A stretch of 64,000 nucleotides of DNA from Mobiluncus massiliensis (GCF_949769255.1 NZ_OX458329.1:806001-870000); one strand, 5' to 3'. Counted from the stretch's first letter, positions 1 through 8,873 are shown. Numbers and translations: made by a program. Notes: generated by a model from the sequence alone, not told the origin.

Positions 1-359
1 GTATCCTCCAAAATCCAGTCCACCTGGGCAGCCGAATCGGTTTCGTAGATGGGAACCACAGTCAGGCCAGCCGACTGGGCGGCGTAATCCAACAATACCC
101 ATTCGTATGAGGTCCCGGCCATGATGCCGATGCAGTCCCCGGCCTCTAAGCCCATGCCGATAAACCCGCGTGCCACATCGATAATCTGGTTAGCCAAGGT
201 GGAGGCGGTGATTTCTTCCCAACCGTCACCGAAAGGCTGGGGCCGCATCATCACGACAGCCTGGGGAGTGCGGCGTGCCCGGGTGAAAAACAGCGCGGGT
301 ATGGAATCGTTGGGTTCCAGGCTGATTTGGGCGGGGGTGGCGTAATAATTCGTGGTCAA
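1..359 (-). CDS. AMP-dependent acyl-CoA synthetase/ligase, N-terminal part (cut by window edge)
   Basis: Only the first ~119 residues lie in the window; the gene continues past position 1. The reading begins at a TTG codon (359-357) preceded by a perfect AGGAGG at 365-370 with 5-nt spacing. The translation contains EPNDSIPALFFTRARRTP, a GWEEITASTLANQI stretch, then FIGMGLEAGDCIGIMAGTS and YAAQSAGLTVVPIYET. This is the usual N-terminal pattern of long-chain fatty-acid--CoA ligases (FadD/AMP-binding family), which activate fatty acids to acyl-AMP and then acyl-CoA. The ATP-binding and adenylation motifs are outside the window, so substrate class cannot be judged. It is transcribed divergently from the Ala-rich gene at 558. 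Confidence 0.75.
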   Translation of the reverse strand, partial: MTTNYYATPAQISLEPNDSIPALFFTRARRTPQAVVMMRPQPFGDGWEEITASTLANQIIDVARGFIGMGLEAGDCIGIMAGTSYEWVLLDYAAQSAGLTVVPIYETDSAAQVDWILED

Positions 360-557
360 CAGAGCCTCCTGAATCAATAGGTTTAACATACCGCAAAATG
401 GGTCGAAAGATTGAACATAGCATTTGGCTCAAACCCGCCGAAATGATGGACTTTGTGACCGCGGAGTCTCATAATGAAACCAGGAGTGCCGATGTGAGAG
501 CTATCCATTCGGTGGGTGAAATTTGCCAGATAGATTTTATTGAGAGGGGGAGCGTGC

Positions 558-1976
558 ATGAGTATACCTGCGGTCGGCCCCTCTTTTCCGTTGGGAAATC
601 CGGGGGTTGCCAACGCTGCCAATGTGGCTAATGCCGCCCAAAACGCCGCTACCGCCGCCCAAAACGCGCAAGCTGCGGTCAACAACGCGGCAGCCAATAT
701 GGGAGCGGCGACCCAGCAAAATCTGAGTGCAACCGGTCTGCCGATGCCACAAAACTCAGCCGCCATCGCCAATGTGGTGGCGGGTCTGGCTTCGGCTCAA
801 AACACATCCGAGGCCGCCACCGGAAAACCTAATCCGGCATCTGCCCAATCCAACGCCTCCCCGGCCACTCAGTTGCTGCCCAACACCGGAACTTCCAGCA
901 CCAACCTGGACTCCTCGCTGCAAAACTCCCGCAGTGCCTGGCAAAACGCCGCCGGGCAAGCCGCCGCCCAAAGGGGTGGAGCGAATCCGGATTCTTTGGC
1001 ACGAATGCTGCAAACCTTTTCCCAATCCACCGTGTCTCCCGGCACGGTACAAACGTCTTTGGGTCGTGCCCAGATTATTCCTCCCGGGCAGGGAGCGAAT
1101 CTTTATGCCGCGGCTCAAAACAGCGGGGCCGCAGCCACTGCGAACCCCGCACCCGCGGCGGGAGCCGCAAATCCGGGCACACCCGCGGCCGCAACTACGG
1201 CCCAAACTGCCCTGCCCACCCCAGCAAATGCCGCGGCCAGCGCAAATCCCGCCACCGCCACTACAACCCAGTCGGCAGCTCCACAACAGGCTGCCGCCCA
1301 AACAGCCACGCAGACAGCTGCCGGCGCGGCGACCCTGCGGGCGGAAGGAGCCCAGACTCAGGCCGCTCCTGCCCCGGCAACCCCGGCCGGCACTCCCGCG
1401 AGTGCTCCCGGTGGGCCGGCGGTTCCGGCCGCATTGCCCGAAGCGGCGGTGCGTCAGGCCAACGCGGCCCAAGCCAACGCGCAGCAAACCGTCACTCAGG
1501 CACTCACTTCAACCGCTAGTGAAGGAAAAACCGCGGCAGCGCATTCCCAGAACCAGGCACGCAACGCCGCCGTAGCCACCGACGCCAACCCGGCACCCGC
1601 TTTGCCAGCCCCGATGACACCCCAAGATCCAGCTCCGAAAGCCGGTCAGTTAGGCACCAGCGTGAGTGGCGTGTCGGAGGACCCGATGTATATGAGCCAA
1701 GTCGCGGCAGCCAGCGGATTTGGGGCCAGGCTGCAGCAGAGCCTGAACCTGAACCTGGGCATCGCCAATCTCACAGCCGGCAACCTCATCAGTTTCTGCG
1801 GCGCGCTGGTGATAACCCTGGTCGTTATGCGAATTTTTGTTGACGGTGTGGTTCCAGAGGAAATTGTCGCGCTGAGCTTCGCGGCAATCATCGGAATCAT
1901 GCTGATGATAGGGCCGTGGCTGATGCGGGACAAACCCGGGAGTAAAAAGACGTCGCCGCCACCCGGAAAAAGGTGA
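558..1976 (+). CDS. Ala/Asn/Gln/Pro-rich protein with C-terminal membrane hairpin, unknown function
   Basis: I do not recognise this 472-residue protein. I chose ATG 558 because a purine-rich GAGAGGGGG sits 7 nt upstream; an in-frame TTG at 540 is a weaker alternative. No signal peptide is visible at the N-terminus. Residues ~15-400 are low complexity, dominated by Ala, Asn, Gln, Pro and Thr, with recurring units such as NAANVANAAQNAATAAQNAQ. A short ordered part follows (QVAAASGFGARLQQSLNLNLGIANLTAGNLI). Two hydrophobic segments then occur (around FCGALVITLVVMRIF and ALSFAAIIGIMLMIGPWLM), ending in a basic Lys/Pro tail. The layout suggests a tail-anchored protein whose disordered N-terminal region stays on one face of the membrane. 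It stands alone, convergent with glnA. Confidence 0.6.
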   Translation: MSIPAVGPSFPLGNPGVANAANVANAAQNAATAAQNAQAAVNNAAANMGAATQQNLSATGLPMPQNSAAIANVVAGLASAQNTSEAATGKPNPASAQSNASPATQLLPNTGTSSTNLDSSLQNSRSAWQNAAGQAAAQRGGANPDSLARMLQTFSQSTVSPGTVQTSLGRAQIIPPGQGANLYAAAQNSGAAATANPAPAAGAANPGTPAAATTAQTALPTPANAAASANPATATTTQSAAPQQAAAQTATQTAAGAATLRAEGAQTQAAPAPATPAGTPASAPGGPAVPAALPEAAVRQANAAQANAQQTVTQALTSTASEGKTAAAHSQNQARNAAVATDANPAPALPAPMTPQDPAPKAGQLGTSVSGVSEDPMYMSQVAAASGFGARLQQSLNLNLGIANLTAGNLISFCGALVITLVVMRIFVDGVVPEEIVALSFAAIIGIMLMIGPWLMRDKPGSKKTSPPPGKR

Positions 1977-1995
1977 CGGCAACGCGAAAGTGCAA

Positions 1996-2014
1996 CAGGT
2001 TCCTTGTGAACCTG
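1996..2014. terminator. Stem-loop between convergent genes
   Basis: CAGGTTC and GAACCTG form a 7-bp stem with a 5-nt loop between the Ala-rich gene and glnA, which converge here. There is no clear U-tract on either side, so it may be a weak or factor-assisted terminator. Confidence 0.35.
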
Positions 2015-2031
2015 CGGAAAAACGGCAGCTA

Positions 2032-3453
2032 TCAGCAGTTGTAGTACAGTTCAAACTCCAGCGGATGGGGATGCACGAACAACTTTTGCACTTCATTCTC
2101 GCGCTTCAGCCGAATCCACGTCTCTAACAGGTCAGTCGTGAACACGTCGCCCTCGGTGAGGAACTCGTAGTCGTCCTCTAGGGCGCGCAACGCCAAATCC
2201 AACGACGGCGGCAGCTTGTCGATGTCGCGGTACTCCTCAGGAGGAAGTTCGTAAAGGTCTTTGTCGATAGGCTCGGCCGGTTCGATACGATTGCGAATCC
2301 CGTCCAGACCCGCCATCAAAATCGCGGGGAAAGCCAGGTAGGGGTTCGCCGAAGGATCGGGCACGCGGTACTCGACACGCTTCGCCTTCGGGGAAGTCCC
2401 GGTGACCGGAATGCGAATGCAAGCCGACCGGTTACGCGCCGAATACACCAGGTTCACCGGGGCTTCAAAGCCCGGCACCAGGCGGCGGAAAGAGTTAATG
2501 GACGGGTTCGTAAACGGCAGAATCGCGGCCGCGTGGCGCAGCAACCCGCCGATAAACCAACGTGCCAGGTCAGACAGGCCGCCATAGCCGTTTTCACCGT
2601 AGAACAGGGGATTGCCGTCTTTCCACAGAGACACGTGACAGTGCATTCCCGAACCGGCCTGTCCCCACAAGGGCTTGGGCATGAAAGTTACGGTCTTGCC
2701 CAGTTCGATAGCCTTGTTCTTCACGATGTATTTGAACACCGTGAGATTGTCCGCGGCGTGCAGCAGCGTGGAATAGGTGTAGTTGATTTCCTGTTGACCC
2801 GACGCCCCGACTTCATGATGAGCCCGTTCGATTTCAAAACCAGTCTCTTGCAAGGCACGCACAATGGCGTCCCGGTCGTCGGCTGTGGCATCCATCGGGG
2901 GGACGGGGACGTAGCCGGCTTGGAATGGCATCTTGTTGCCCAAGTTGTGCCCGTCCTCCCAATCGCCCGAGGTCACCGGCGATTCCTGCGAACCAATTTT
3001 TACGAAAGTGTCGTGCGGATCGGTGCGGAACTGGATGGAATCAAAAAGGTAAAACTCCGGTTCGGGAGCCAGGAACGCCGTGTCGGCGATGCCGGTGGAC
3101 TTGAGATACGCCTCCGCCTTCTGGGTCACGCCGCGCGGATCGCGGGAAAACGGTTCGTTCGTAAAGGGATCCACGATGGAGGAATACAACACCAGGGTCG
3201 GTTCCCGGCGGAACGGATCGACGAAAGCCGCGGTGGGGTCGGGGATTAGCTTCATATCGGATTCATGAATCGCGGTGAAACCGTTGATGGACGACCCGTC
3301 AAACATCATCCCGTCAGTGAGTGTTTCCTCCAGCATATTGGTGGGGATGGTGAGGTGCTGCATAGTTCCGTAAAGGTCGGAAAAGCGCACGTCGATGAAA
3401 CGAATGTTTTTTTCTTTCACAAAATTAATTACTGACTGAGAATCATTAAACAT
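2032..3453 (-). CDS. glnA: Glutamine synthetase type I
   Basis: A 473-residue type I glutamine synthetase, full length for the family. It makes glutamine from glutamate, ammonium and ATP in the cytoplasm. ATG at 3453 is preceded by AGGAGG with 7-nt spacing and gives the normal N-terminus MFNDSQSVINFVKEKNI; the longer upstream reading frame is not used. Visible family signatures include DGSSINGF, the NPLFYGENGYGG region, the ATP-binding KPLWGQAGSGMHCH stretch and the NRSACIRIP substrate segment. Tyr ~401 in DKDLYELPPEE matches the adenylylation site of the GS-I-beta class, so control by GlnE is likely, though glnE is not in the window. It is divergent from the thiamine transport operon, and their promoters share 3454-3576. 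Confidence 0.95.
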   Translation of the reverse strand: MFNDSQSVINFVKEKNIRFIDVRFSDLYGTMQHLTIPTNMLEETLTDGMMFDGSSINGFTAIHESDMKLIPDPTAAFVDPFRREPTLVLYSSIVDPFTNEPFSRDPRGVTQKAEAYLKSTGIADTAFLAPEPEFYLFDSIQFRTDPHDTFVKIGSQESPVTSGDWEDGHNLGNKMPFQAGYVPVPPMDATADDRDAIVRALQETGFEIERAHHEVGASGQQEINYTYSTLLHAADNLTVFKYIVKNKAIELGKTVTFMPKPLWGQAGSGMHCHVSLWKDGNPLFYGENGYGGLSDLARWFIGGLLRHAAAILPFTNPSINSFRRLVPGFEAPVNLVYSARNRSACIRIPVTGTSPKAKRVEYRVPDPSANPYLAFPAILMAGLDGIRNRIEPAEPIDKDLYELPPEEYRDIDKLPPSLDLALRALEDDYEFLTEGDVFTTDLLETWIRLKRENEVQKLFVHPHPLEFELYYNC

Positions 3454-3576
3454 GCCGGAACCTCCTGCAAAAAATTTATACATATTTACCGTTCTATTTT
3501 TACCTTTCGCCCAGGTGTCCGCCAAATCGGCGCGCCCACAGATTTTGTCTGGCGATGGCATATACTTAGAGGCACG

Positions 3577-3672
3577 ACAGGGGAGCGAAATTCGCTGAGA
3601 GTGCCGTGACTTTATGCGTTGCATGAAGCGGGCAGACCCTCGCACCAGGCAAGTAATGTTGCCGAGGAAGTC
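3577..3672 (+). promoter_or_regulatory. TPP riboswitch (THI box)
   Basis: The sequence carries the conserved THI-box elements in order: ACAGGGGAGC (3577-3586), GCTGAGAGTGCC (3594-3605), GCAGACCCTCG (3632-3642), and CACCAGGCAAGTAATGTTGCC followed by GAGGAAGT (3643-3671). These match the ligand-binding core of thiamine pyrophosphate riboswitches. It lies 75 nt upstream of the thiB start, and a TATACT box at 3561-3566 could be the -10. A short GTTCG/CGAAC hairpin followed by TTTT (3685-3712) lies between aptamer and gene and might be part of the expression platform; that part is inference. High TPP is expected to lower transporter expression. Confidence 0.9.
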
Positions 3673-3745
3673 GAGTAAATCTCGGTTCGTGCCGCCCAGG
3701 ACGCGAACTTTTCCCCTGCTCTTACTGATTTTAGAAAGGGCAGTT

Positions 3746-4852
3746 ATGTTTTCTATTACTCGTGGACCAGCCTCGTCCCGTACTTTGGCAGCGTTGGCCG
3801 CAGCAGGGTTGTGCGCGGCTTTGCTGGCGGGTTGCAGCGATTCGCGTCCGGTCGATAGCGCCACCACCACCCCGGGAACTGACAAAGACACGTCCAGCGG
3901 CACGGTAACCCTTGTGACCTATGATTCATTCCCTTTGAGCGATGAAACCGCCGCCGCCTTTACCGACAAAACGGGTTACCAGTTAAAGGTGGTTAAGAAC
4001 GGCGATGGGGTAGAGCTGACCAACAAGCTGATTTTGACCAAGGATGCGCCGTTGGGCGATGCCGTGTTTGGGTTTGATAACAACACCGCTCAGGCCGCTG
4101 TTGATGCCGGAGCCCTGGCTGATTTCACCGGGAAGCTCGCTCCCAGCGTGCAAAAACTGCGCGGGGATTCGAAGCAATTAGTGCCCGTGGATCGCGGCGA
4201 GGTTTGCGTGAACTACGATGTCGCCTACTTCCAAAAGAAGGGCCAGCAGCCCCCGGCGACTTTCGACGACCTGGCGAAACCTGAATACAAGAACCTCACC
4301 GTGGTTGAGGATCCCCGCACGTCCACGCCGGGCCTGGCTTTCCTGCTGTCCACCATCAACGCCAAGGGAGAGAACGGGTGGATGGACTACTGGAAGTCGT
4401 TGAAAGAGAATGGGGTCAAGGCCGTGAGCTCATGGGATGATGCGTTCAACGTCGACTTTACGGCGGGTTCTAATGACAACGGCAGCGCGGCTTATCCCAT
4501 CATGGTGTCTTACGCTTCGTCTCCGGCTTGGGCGGTCAGCGATGACGGGAGCGTTTCCACCATCGGTAATGTGCCGGCGACTTGCTACCAGCAGATTGAA
4601 TACGCCGGGGTGCTGAAAGGTGCCAAGAACCCGGCGGGTGCCGCGGCGCTGGTCCAGTTCCTGACCGAAGAAACGGCGCAAAAGGACTTGACCGAGAACA
4701 ACTACATGTACCCGGTGTTGGATTCGGTGCAGCTGCCGGAACCGTTGGCCAAGTTTGGCGCCCCGTCGGGCCAGGCGGCCATGCTGAAAGTTTCCGACGT
4801 GGTTAAGAACCGTGAAGCCTGGGTGCGTTCCTGGGCTGAAATCATGGGCTAG
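3746..4852 (+). CDS. thiB: Thiamine ABC transporter substrate-binding lipoprotein
   Basis: A 368-residue extracytoplasmic solute-binding protein. I place the start at ATG 3746 (AGAAAGGG upstream), because the longer open frame would run through the riboswitch. The N-terminus has basic residues, a hydrophobic run and a lipobox LLAGC with Cys30, so it should be lipid-anchored. The mature part begins TVTLVTYDSFPLSDETAAAF and contains DAVFGFDNNTAQAA and EVCVNYDVAYF, as in ThiB/TbpA proteins (iron/thiamine/polyamine class). It is the first gene of thiB-thiP-thiQ under a TPP riboswitch, which strongly supports thiamine or a phosphate ester as ligand. Confidence 0.9.
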   Translation: MFSITRGPASSRTLAALAAAGLCAALLAGCSDSRPVDSATTTPGTDKDTSSGTVTLVTYDSFPLSDETAAAFTDKTGYQLKVVKNGDGVELTNKLILTKDAPLGDAVFGFDNNTAQAAVDAGALADFTGKLAPSVQKLRGDSKQLVPVDRGEVCVNYDVAYFQKKGQQPPATFDDLAKPEYKNLTVVEDPRTSTPGLAFLLSTINAKGENGWMDYWKSLKENGVKAVSSWDDAFNVDFTAGSNDNGSAAYPIMVSYASSPAWAVSDDGSVSTIGNVPATCYQQIEYAGVLKGAKNPAGAAALVQFLTEETAQKDLTENNYMYPVLDSVQLPEPLAKFGAPSGQAAMLKVSDVVKNREAWVRSWAEIMG

Positions 4853-4879
4853 GCATCCCGAGCGTTCGAAAGGCGATAG

Positions 4880-6577
4880 ATGGAAAAGACAGCCCCCAGG
4901 GTGGCTATAGCGGTGATGGTTTTCCTGCCGCTGGCCTTCCTGGGGCTGTTCTTTCTGTGGCCGACCCTGCGGATTATCGGTCTGGGGCTGAGCGGTACGG
5001 CGGCTGGTCTGGGTTCTGGCGGGAGTGCCGGCTTTGGCGGGGCTTTGCGCGAGATGTTCGGTCGAACCCGGACCTGGACGACCCTGTTTTGGACCCTGGA
5101 GATGGGGTTACTGGGGACTATATTCTCAGTTTTCCTAGGTGTCGCCGGGGCCTGGGTGCTCTACGGGCTGCGGATTCCGGGACGCCGAGTGTGGCGCACC
5201 CTCACCGGGGTGCCTTTCGTCCTGCCCTCCGTAGTGGTCGGGGTGGCGTTCCAGAATTTGTTGGGGCCGGGCGCCCCTTTGGGTTTCCTGGGTCTGTCCG
5301 AGAGCCGTGCCGCGATTATCTTGGCGATGGTGTTTTTTAACTTTTCCCTGGTCGCGAGGATTGTCGGCAACGCCTGGATGCGTTTGGATCCGCGTCCCGC
5401 ACAAGCGGCGCGGGCGCTCGGAGCCAGTCCGGCTCGGGCGTTCCTGACCGTGACCCTGCCCCGGCTGGGACCGGCGATTTTTGCTGCGGCTTCCCTGGTG
5501 TTTCTGTATTGCATAACGTCTTACGGCCTGATTCGGGTGCTGGGCGGGGTAAAAATCACGACGCTAGAAGTCGAGATTTACTTAGAAACCGCCAGTTACC
5601 TCAATCTTTCGGGAGCCGCAGTTTTGTCTATCCTGCAGATCCTGATCGTGTTGGCGGCTCTGGGCATTAACGGGGTGGCCAGGGCGCGTTTTGAACGCGC
5701 GGGGGCGTTGCGCACCGTGCCGCCCCGGAGAGCGCGTCGCGAGGACATTTTCGCGCTGGTCCTGACCGGTTTTGGGATCTTGTTGGTGGCGATGCCGCTG
5801 ATTTTCATGGTGGTGGCTTCGCTACGTTTGGCGGGTCGCTGGACGCTGGCGAACTATCGAGCCTTGGGCCAGCCGGGGATCGTGGCGCAGTTGCCGGGCA
5901 CGGCTTGGGCAGCGTGGGGGTATTCCCTGCAGGTGGCGTTACTGTCCTGCGTGATTTCCCTGGTCATGGGGTTATCGGTGGCGCTGGTCGTATCCCGCCG
6001 AGTACCACCGAACTCGCGGTGGCGCGGGGCGCAGGAACTGTTCGATATGCTGTTTTCCTCTCCTCAAGGCGTTAGCGCGGTTACGGTGGGTTTCGGAATG
6101 CTGATAACTTTGCAGGCTCCGCCGCTTTCTCTACCCGCTAACGCGGCGTTTCTGGCGGCCGCACAAGCGGTGGTGGCGGTGCCGCTGGTGTTGCGTTCGG
6201 TTTTGCCGACGTTGCGGGCTATCAATCCGCATCTGCGGGAGGCGGCAGCGACTTTGGGGGCCAATCGTCTGCAGTCTTTCGTCACGGTAGAGCTGCCCCT
6301 TTTGGCACGGATCAGCGGAGTCGGGGCCGGTTTTGCTTTCGCGATTTCCCTGGGGGAGTTCGGGGCGACCAGTTTCCTGGCTAGGCCGCTGGAGCCGACG
6401 TTGCCGGTGGCGATTTTTGCTTTGAGTTCCCGTCCGTCCGCGCAGGCACAAGGGGCGAGCGCCGCCGCGAGCGTGGTGCTGGCGCTGACTTGTGCGTTGG
6501 TCATGTTCGTGGCAGAAAACGGTTTTACCCTGTTGACGCTGGACCCGCGGCGGCGACTGTCCCAGAAGGGAGAATAA
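4880..6577 (+). CDS. thiP: Thiamine ABC transporter permease, fused two-domain
   Basis: A 565-residue integral membrane protein with two consecutive binding-protein-dependent permease domains, as usual for ThiP/FbpB-type transporters. Each half carries an EAA-type cytoplasmic loop that contacts the ATPase: ARALGASPARAFLTVTLP in the first half and EAAATLGANRLQSFVTVELP in the second. About 12 membrane segments are visible, beginning directly at the N-terminus (VAIAVMVFLPLAFLGLFFLW). ATG 4880 follows thiB by 27 nt, with GAAAGGCG as ribosome site. It forms the translocation path for thiamine together with ThiB and ThiQ. Confidence 0.9.
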   Translation: MEKTAPRVAIAVMVFLPLAFLGLFFLWPTLRIIGLGLSGTAAGLGSGGSAGFGGALREMFGRTRTWTTLFWTLEMGLLGTIFSVFLGVAGAWVLYGLRIPGRRVWRTLTGVPFVLPSVVVGVAFQNLLGPGAPLGFLGLSESRAAIILAMVFFNFSLVARIVGNAWMRLDPRPAQAARALGASPARAFLTVTLPRLGPAIFAAASLVFLYCITSYGLIRVLGGVKITTLEVEIYLETASYLNLSGAAVLSILQILIVLAALGINGVARARFERAGALRTVPPRRARREDIFALVLTGFGILLVAMPLIFMVVASLRLAGRWTLANYRALGQPGIVAQLPGTAWAAWGYSLQVALLSCVISLVMGLSVALVVSRRVPPNSRWRGAQELFDMLFSSPQGVSAVTVGFGMLITLQAPPLSLPANAAFLAAAQAVVAVPLVLRSVLPTLRAINPHLREAAATLGANRLQSFVTVELPLLARISGVGAGFAFAISLGEFGATSFLARPLEPTLPVAIFALSSRPSAQAQGASAAASVVLALTCALVMFVAENGFTLLTLDPRRRLSQKGE

Positions 6578-6581
6578 ACAC

Positions 6582-7349
6582 GTGAACGATACTGCCCACC
6601 CGGGCTTGTGCCTGCGGCAAGTGACCTTTTCCTACCCGCCAAACCGACGCGGTGAGGCCCCCGTACCCATCTTGCAGGACGTGAACCTGGACGTGAACCG
6701 GGGCGAAATCATGGTGCTGCTGGGTCCGTCCGGCTGCGGGAAATCGACCCTGCTGCAGGTTGTGGCGGGATTGCTGCCGGCCGATTCCGGCACCCTGACA
6801 TGGGACGGTGTCAACCAGGAGCCCATTCCGACTCATCGGCGCGGATTCGCGATGCTGTTCCAAGACGGCCAGCTGTTTGCCAACCGCAACGTGGAACGCA
6901 ACGTTGGCTACGCCCTGGAACTGCGCCGCCCACGCCCTAACAAAACGGAAATAGCCGCCACGGTCGCCGAAATGCTGCAGCTGGTGCGACTGGAGGGCAT
7001 AGAAAAGCGCCGTGTCGATACCCTCTCGGGAGGGCAGGCTGGGCGAGTCGCTCTCGCCCGCGCCCTAGCAGCCAGGCCAAAACTGCTGCTACTCGATGAG
7101 CCTCTCTCCGCCCTTGACGAACAGTTGAAGTACGAGTTAGCCGCCGAAATCCGCGACATTGTGAAACGCAGCCACATCACCGCCGTTTACGTCACCCACG
7201 ATCAGGCCGAGGCCGCTTTGGTGGCGGATCGGGTGGGGATTATGCTCGACGGGGTAATCCGTCAGACCGGCACGTTGGAGGAGCTGAAAACCCACCCGGA
7301 GACCCGCGAAGTCGCCAAATTCCTGGGGGTCGGCTTTCCTCCTCGATAG
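6582..7349 (+). CDS. thiQ: Thiamine ABC transporter ATP-binding protein
   Basis: A 255-residue ABC ATPase starting at GTG 6582, 4 nt after the thiP stop, with GAAGGGAG upstream. Walker A is GPSGCGKST, the signature is LSGGQAGR (a small variation on LSGGQ-R), Walker B is LLLLDEP and the H-loop is VYVTHD. It energises uptake by the ThiP permease. Its position as last gene of the riboswitch operon gives the substrate; sequence alone would only say an iron/thiamine/sulfate-class importer ATPase. Confidence 0.92.
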   Translation: MNDTAHPGLCLRQVTFSYPPNRRGEAPVPILQDVNLDVNRGEIMVLLGPSGCGKSTLLQVVAGLLPADSGTLTWDGVNQEPIPTHRRGFAMLFQDGQLFANRNVERNVGYALELRRPRPNKTEIAATVAEMLQLVRLEGIEKRRVDTLSGGQAGRVALARALAARPKLLLLDEPLSALDEQLKYELAAEIRDIVKRSHITAVYVTHDQAEAALVADRVGIMLDGVIRQTGTLEELKTHPETREVAKFLGVGFPPR

Positions 7350-7447
7350 TTCGAGAAATTCGTTAGACTGGTGACGCCAGCGCCCCGAGACCGGTGGATT
7401 CGTACCATTCTTGCGGTATGCAGTGGTGTTTCGGAAAGGAAACGACA

Positions 7448-7939
7448 ATGAAACAGAACATGATAGCCCCCCTCGCAACCACGGATTTGTATGACGAATA
7501 CGGTGACAAGCTGCGGGTTTGCGATATTCAGATGGCTAACTTTGGCGGACACAAGGCTTTCGCCGGCCAGATTACAACCATTCACTGCCACCTGGACAAC
7601 GGCCTGGTGAAAGCCACGCTGAACTCGCCGGGGGAGGGCCGGGTCCTGGTCGTTGACGGAGAGGGTGACCTGCACACGGCCTTGTGCGGCGACATGATTG
7701 CGGGTGCCGCGGTAAAGAACGGTTGGACCGGGGTCGTCATCAACGGGGCGATTCGCGACTCGGCAACGATTCGCGGTCTGGCCCTAGGCATGAAAGCGCT
7801 GGGCACTACCCCTCGTAAATCCGCCAAAGACAGCGTGGGTGAAACCGATATCGAGCTAAACTTCGGGGGCATCACGTGGCATCCCGGAGACATCTTGCAC
7901 GCCGACATGGACGGAATCGTTTTGCTCCCCAAAGAGTGA
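7448..7939 (+). CDS. rraA: RraA family protein (ribonuclease activity regulator / HMG aldolase-like)
   Basis: A 163-residue RraA-family protein. ATG 7448 has GGAAAGGAAACG upstream and gives MKQNMIAPLATTDLYDEY; the upstream in-frame start is ignored. Family features include DLYDEYGDKLRVCD, the G-x-G-x(D) core GEGRVLVVDG, the metal/substrate loop CGDMIAGAAVKNGWTGVVINGAIRDS, and the GITWHPGDILHADMDGIVLLP tail. Some members inhibit RNase E in enterobacteria; many actinobacterial members are better explained as class II HMG/oxaloacetate aldolases. Sequence cannot separate these. It is likely a separate transcript from thiBPQ (98-nt gap). Confidence 0.85.
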   Translation: MKQNMIAPLATTDLYDEYGDKLRVCDIQMANFGGHKAFAGQITTIHCHLDNGLVKATLNSPGEGRVLVVDGEGDLHTALCGDMIAGAAVKNGWTGVVINGAIRDSATIRGLALGMKALGTTPRKSAKDSVGETDIELNFGGITWHPGDILHADMDGIVLLPKE

Positions 7940-8018
7940 GCCAACGCCCTTGTGATCTGTCACGGTACGGGGTAGCCGCTACACTGGTAGGGATGAGAGT
8001 GGGCGGAGGCGATTGAGC

Positions 8019-8873
8019 GTGAAGAATCCGGAACCCGTAGTGAAGTGGGCTGGAGGAAAGCGGCAGTTGCTGGACCGCATCATGGGGCGTGCACCAGCCC
8101 AGTACAACCATTATTTTGAGCCGTTCCTAGGTGGCGGTGCGGTCCTGTTCAGTCTGCAACCGCCAAAGATGACCGTAAACGACATAAATTCAGCGCTCAT
8201 GAGCCTTTACCGGCGTATTCAGACAGACCCAGAGGGGATTATTGACGCGGTCAATACGATTGATGGCGCGTCACCTCAGGAAAAAGAGCCCGCCAGCGAG
8301 TATTTTTACACGCTGCGCAGCCGCTACAACGATTTGATTCGTAAACAAGATTATGGGTTGGAATCGGACGCGTTGATGTTGTTCTTAAATAAGCATTGTT
8401 TCAACGGGCTGTATCGGGTCAACGCAAAAGGGGAGTTCAACGTCCCCTATAACGGTTCTACCGCTCCGTCTCTCAACGAGGACAACATTTATGCCGTTTC
8501 CAGAATGCTCCAGGGCGCAACTTTGCTGAATGTTGACTTTGAGCAGGCTTGTCGGGACGCAGGCAGAGGTGATTTCGTTTTTCTCGATAGTCCCTATGCG
8601 CCTATCAAGGCCGATAGTTTTCAGGACTACACCAAAGAGGGGTTTCATAAAGAGGACCACGAACGTCTGGCAGTTTTATTTAAGGATTTGGATAAACGAG
8701 GTTGTTTTGTCATGCTAACCAACCATGACACACACCTGATCCGGGAACTTTATAAAGACTACAGAATCGATGTCGTGTCGGTACGACGTGCGATTAATTC
8801 CGATGCCTCAAAGCGCAGAGGAACCGAAGTCATCGTCACCAATTATCTGGGAGCCCCGAATGACGAAAGCTAA
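8019..8873 (+). CDS. dpnM: DpnM-like GATC adenine-N6 DNA methyltransferase (D12 class)
   Basis: First gene of a three-gene DpnII-type restriction-modification cassette. The 284-residue protein has the D12/Dam layout: KWAGGKRQLL near the N-terminus, the SAM-binding FEPFLGGGAVLF, FNGLYRVNAKGEFNVPY, and catalytic motif IV. The motif reads DSPY where DpnM has DPPY, as far as I recall. The C-terminal SKRRGTEVIVTNYL is also typical. It should methylate adenine in double-stranded GATC and protect host DNA. I prefer GTG 8019 over TTG 8013, because GGAGG at 8005-8009 then has 9-nt rather than 3-nt spacing. Coding sequence is more AT-rich than the flanks, which fits horizontal acquisition. Confidence 0.9.
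   Translation: MKNPEPVVKWAGGKRQLLDRIMGRAPAQYNHYFEPFLGGGAVLFSLQPPKMTVNDINSALMSLYRRIQTDPEGIIDAVNTIDGASPQEKEPASEYFYTLRSRYNDLIRKQDYGLESDALMLFLNKHCFNGLYRVNAKGEFNVPYNGSTAPSLNEDNIYAVSRMLQGATLLNVDFEQACRDAGRGDFVFLDSPYAPIKADSFQDYTKEGFHKEDHERLAVLFKDLDKRGCFVMLTNHDTHLIRELYKDYRIDVVSVRRAINSDASKRRGTEVIVTNYLGAPNDES

Noticed and set aside
756-1487. A 243-residue minus-strand frame and a 282-residue plus-strand frame in the Ala-rich gene
   Set aside because: Both come from the low-complexity GC-rich sequence. Only the frame with ATG 558 has a ribosome site and ends in credible membrane segments.
3614-3745. N-terminal extension of thiB
   Set aside because: It would be translated through the TPP aptamer and would place residues before a perfect lipoprotein signal peptide that begins at ATG 3746.
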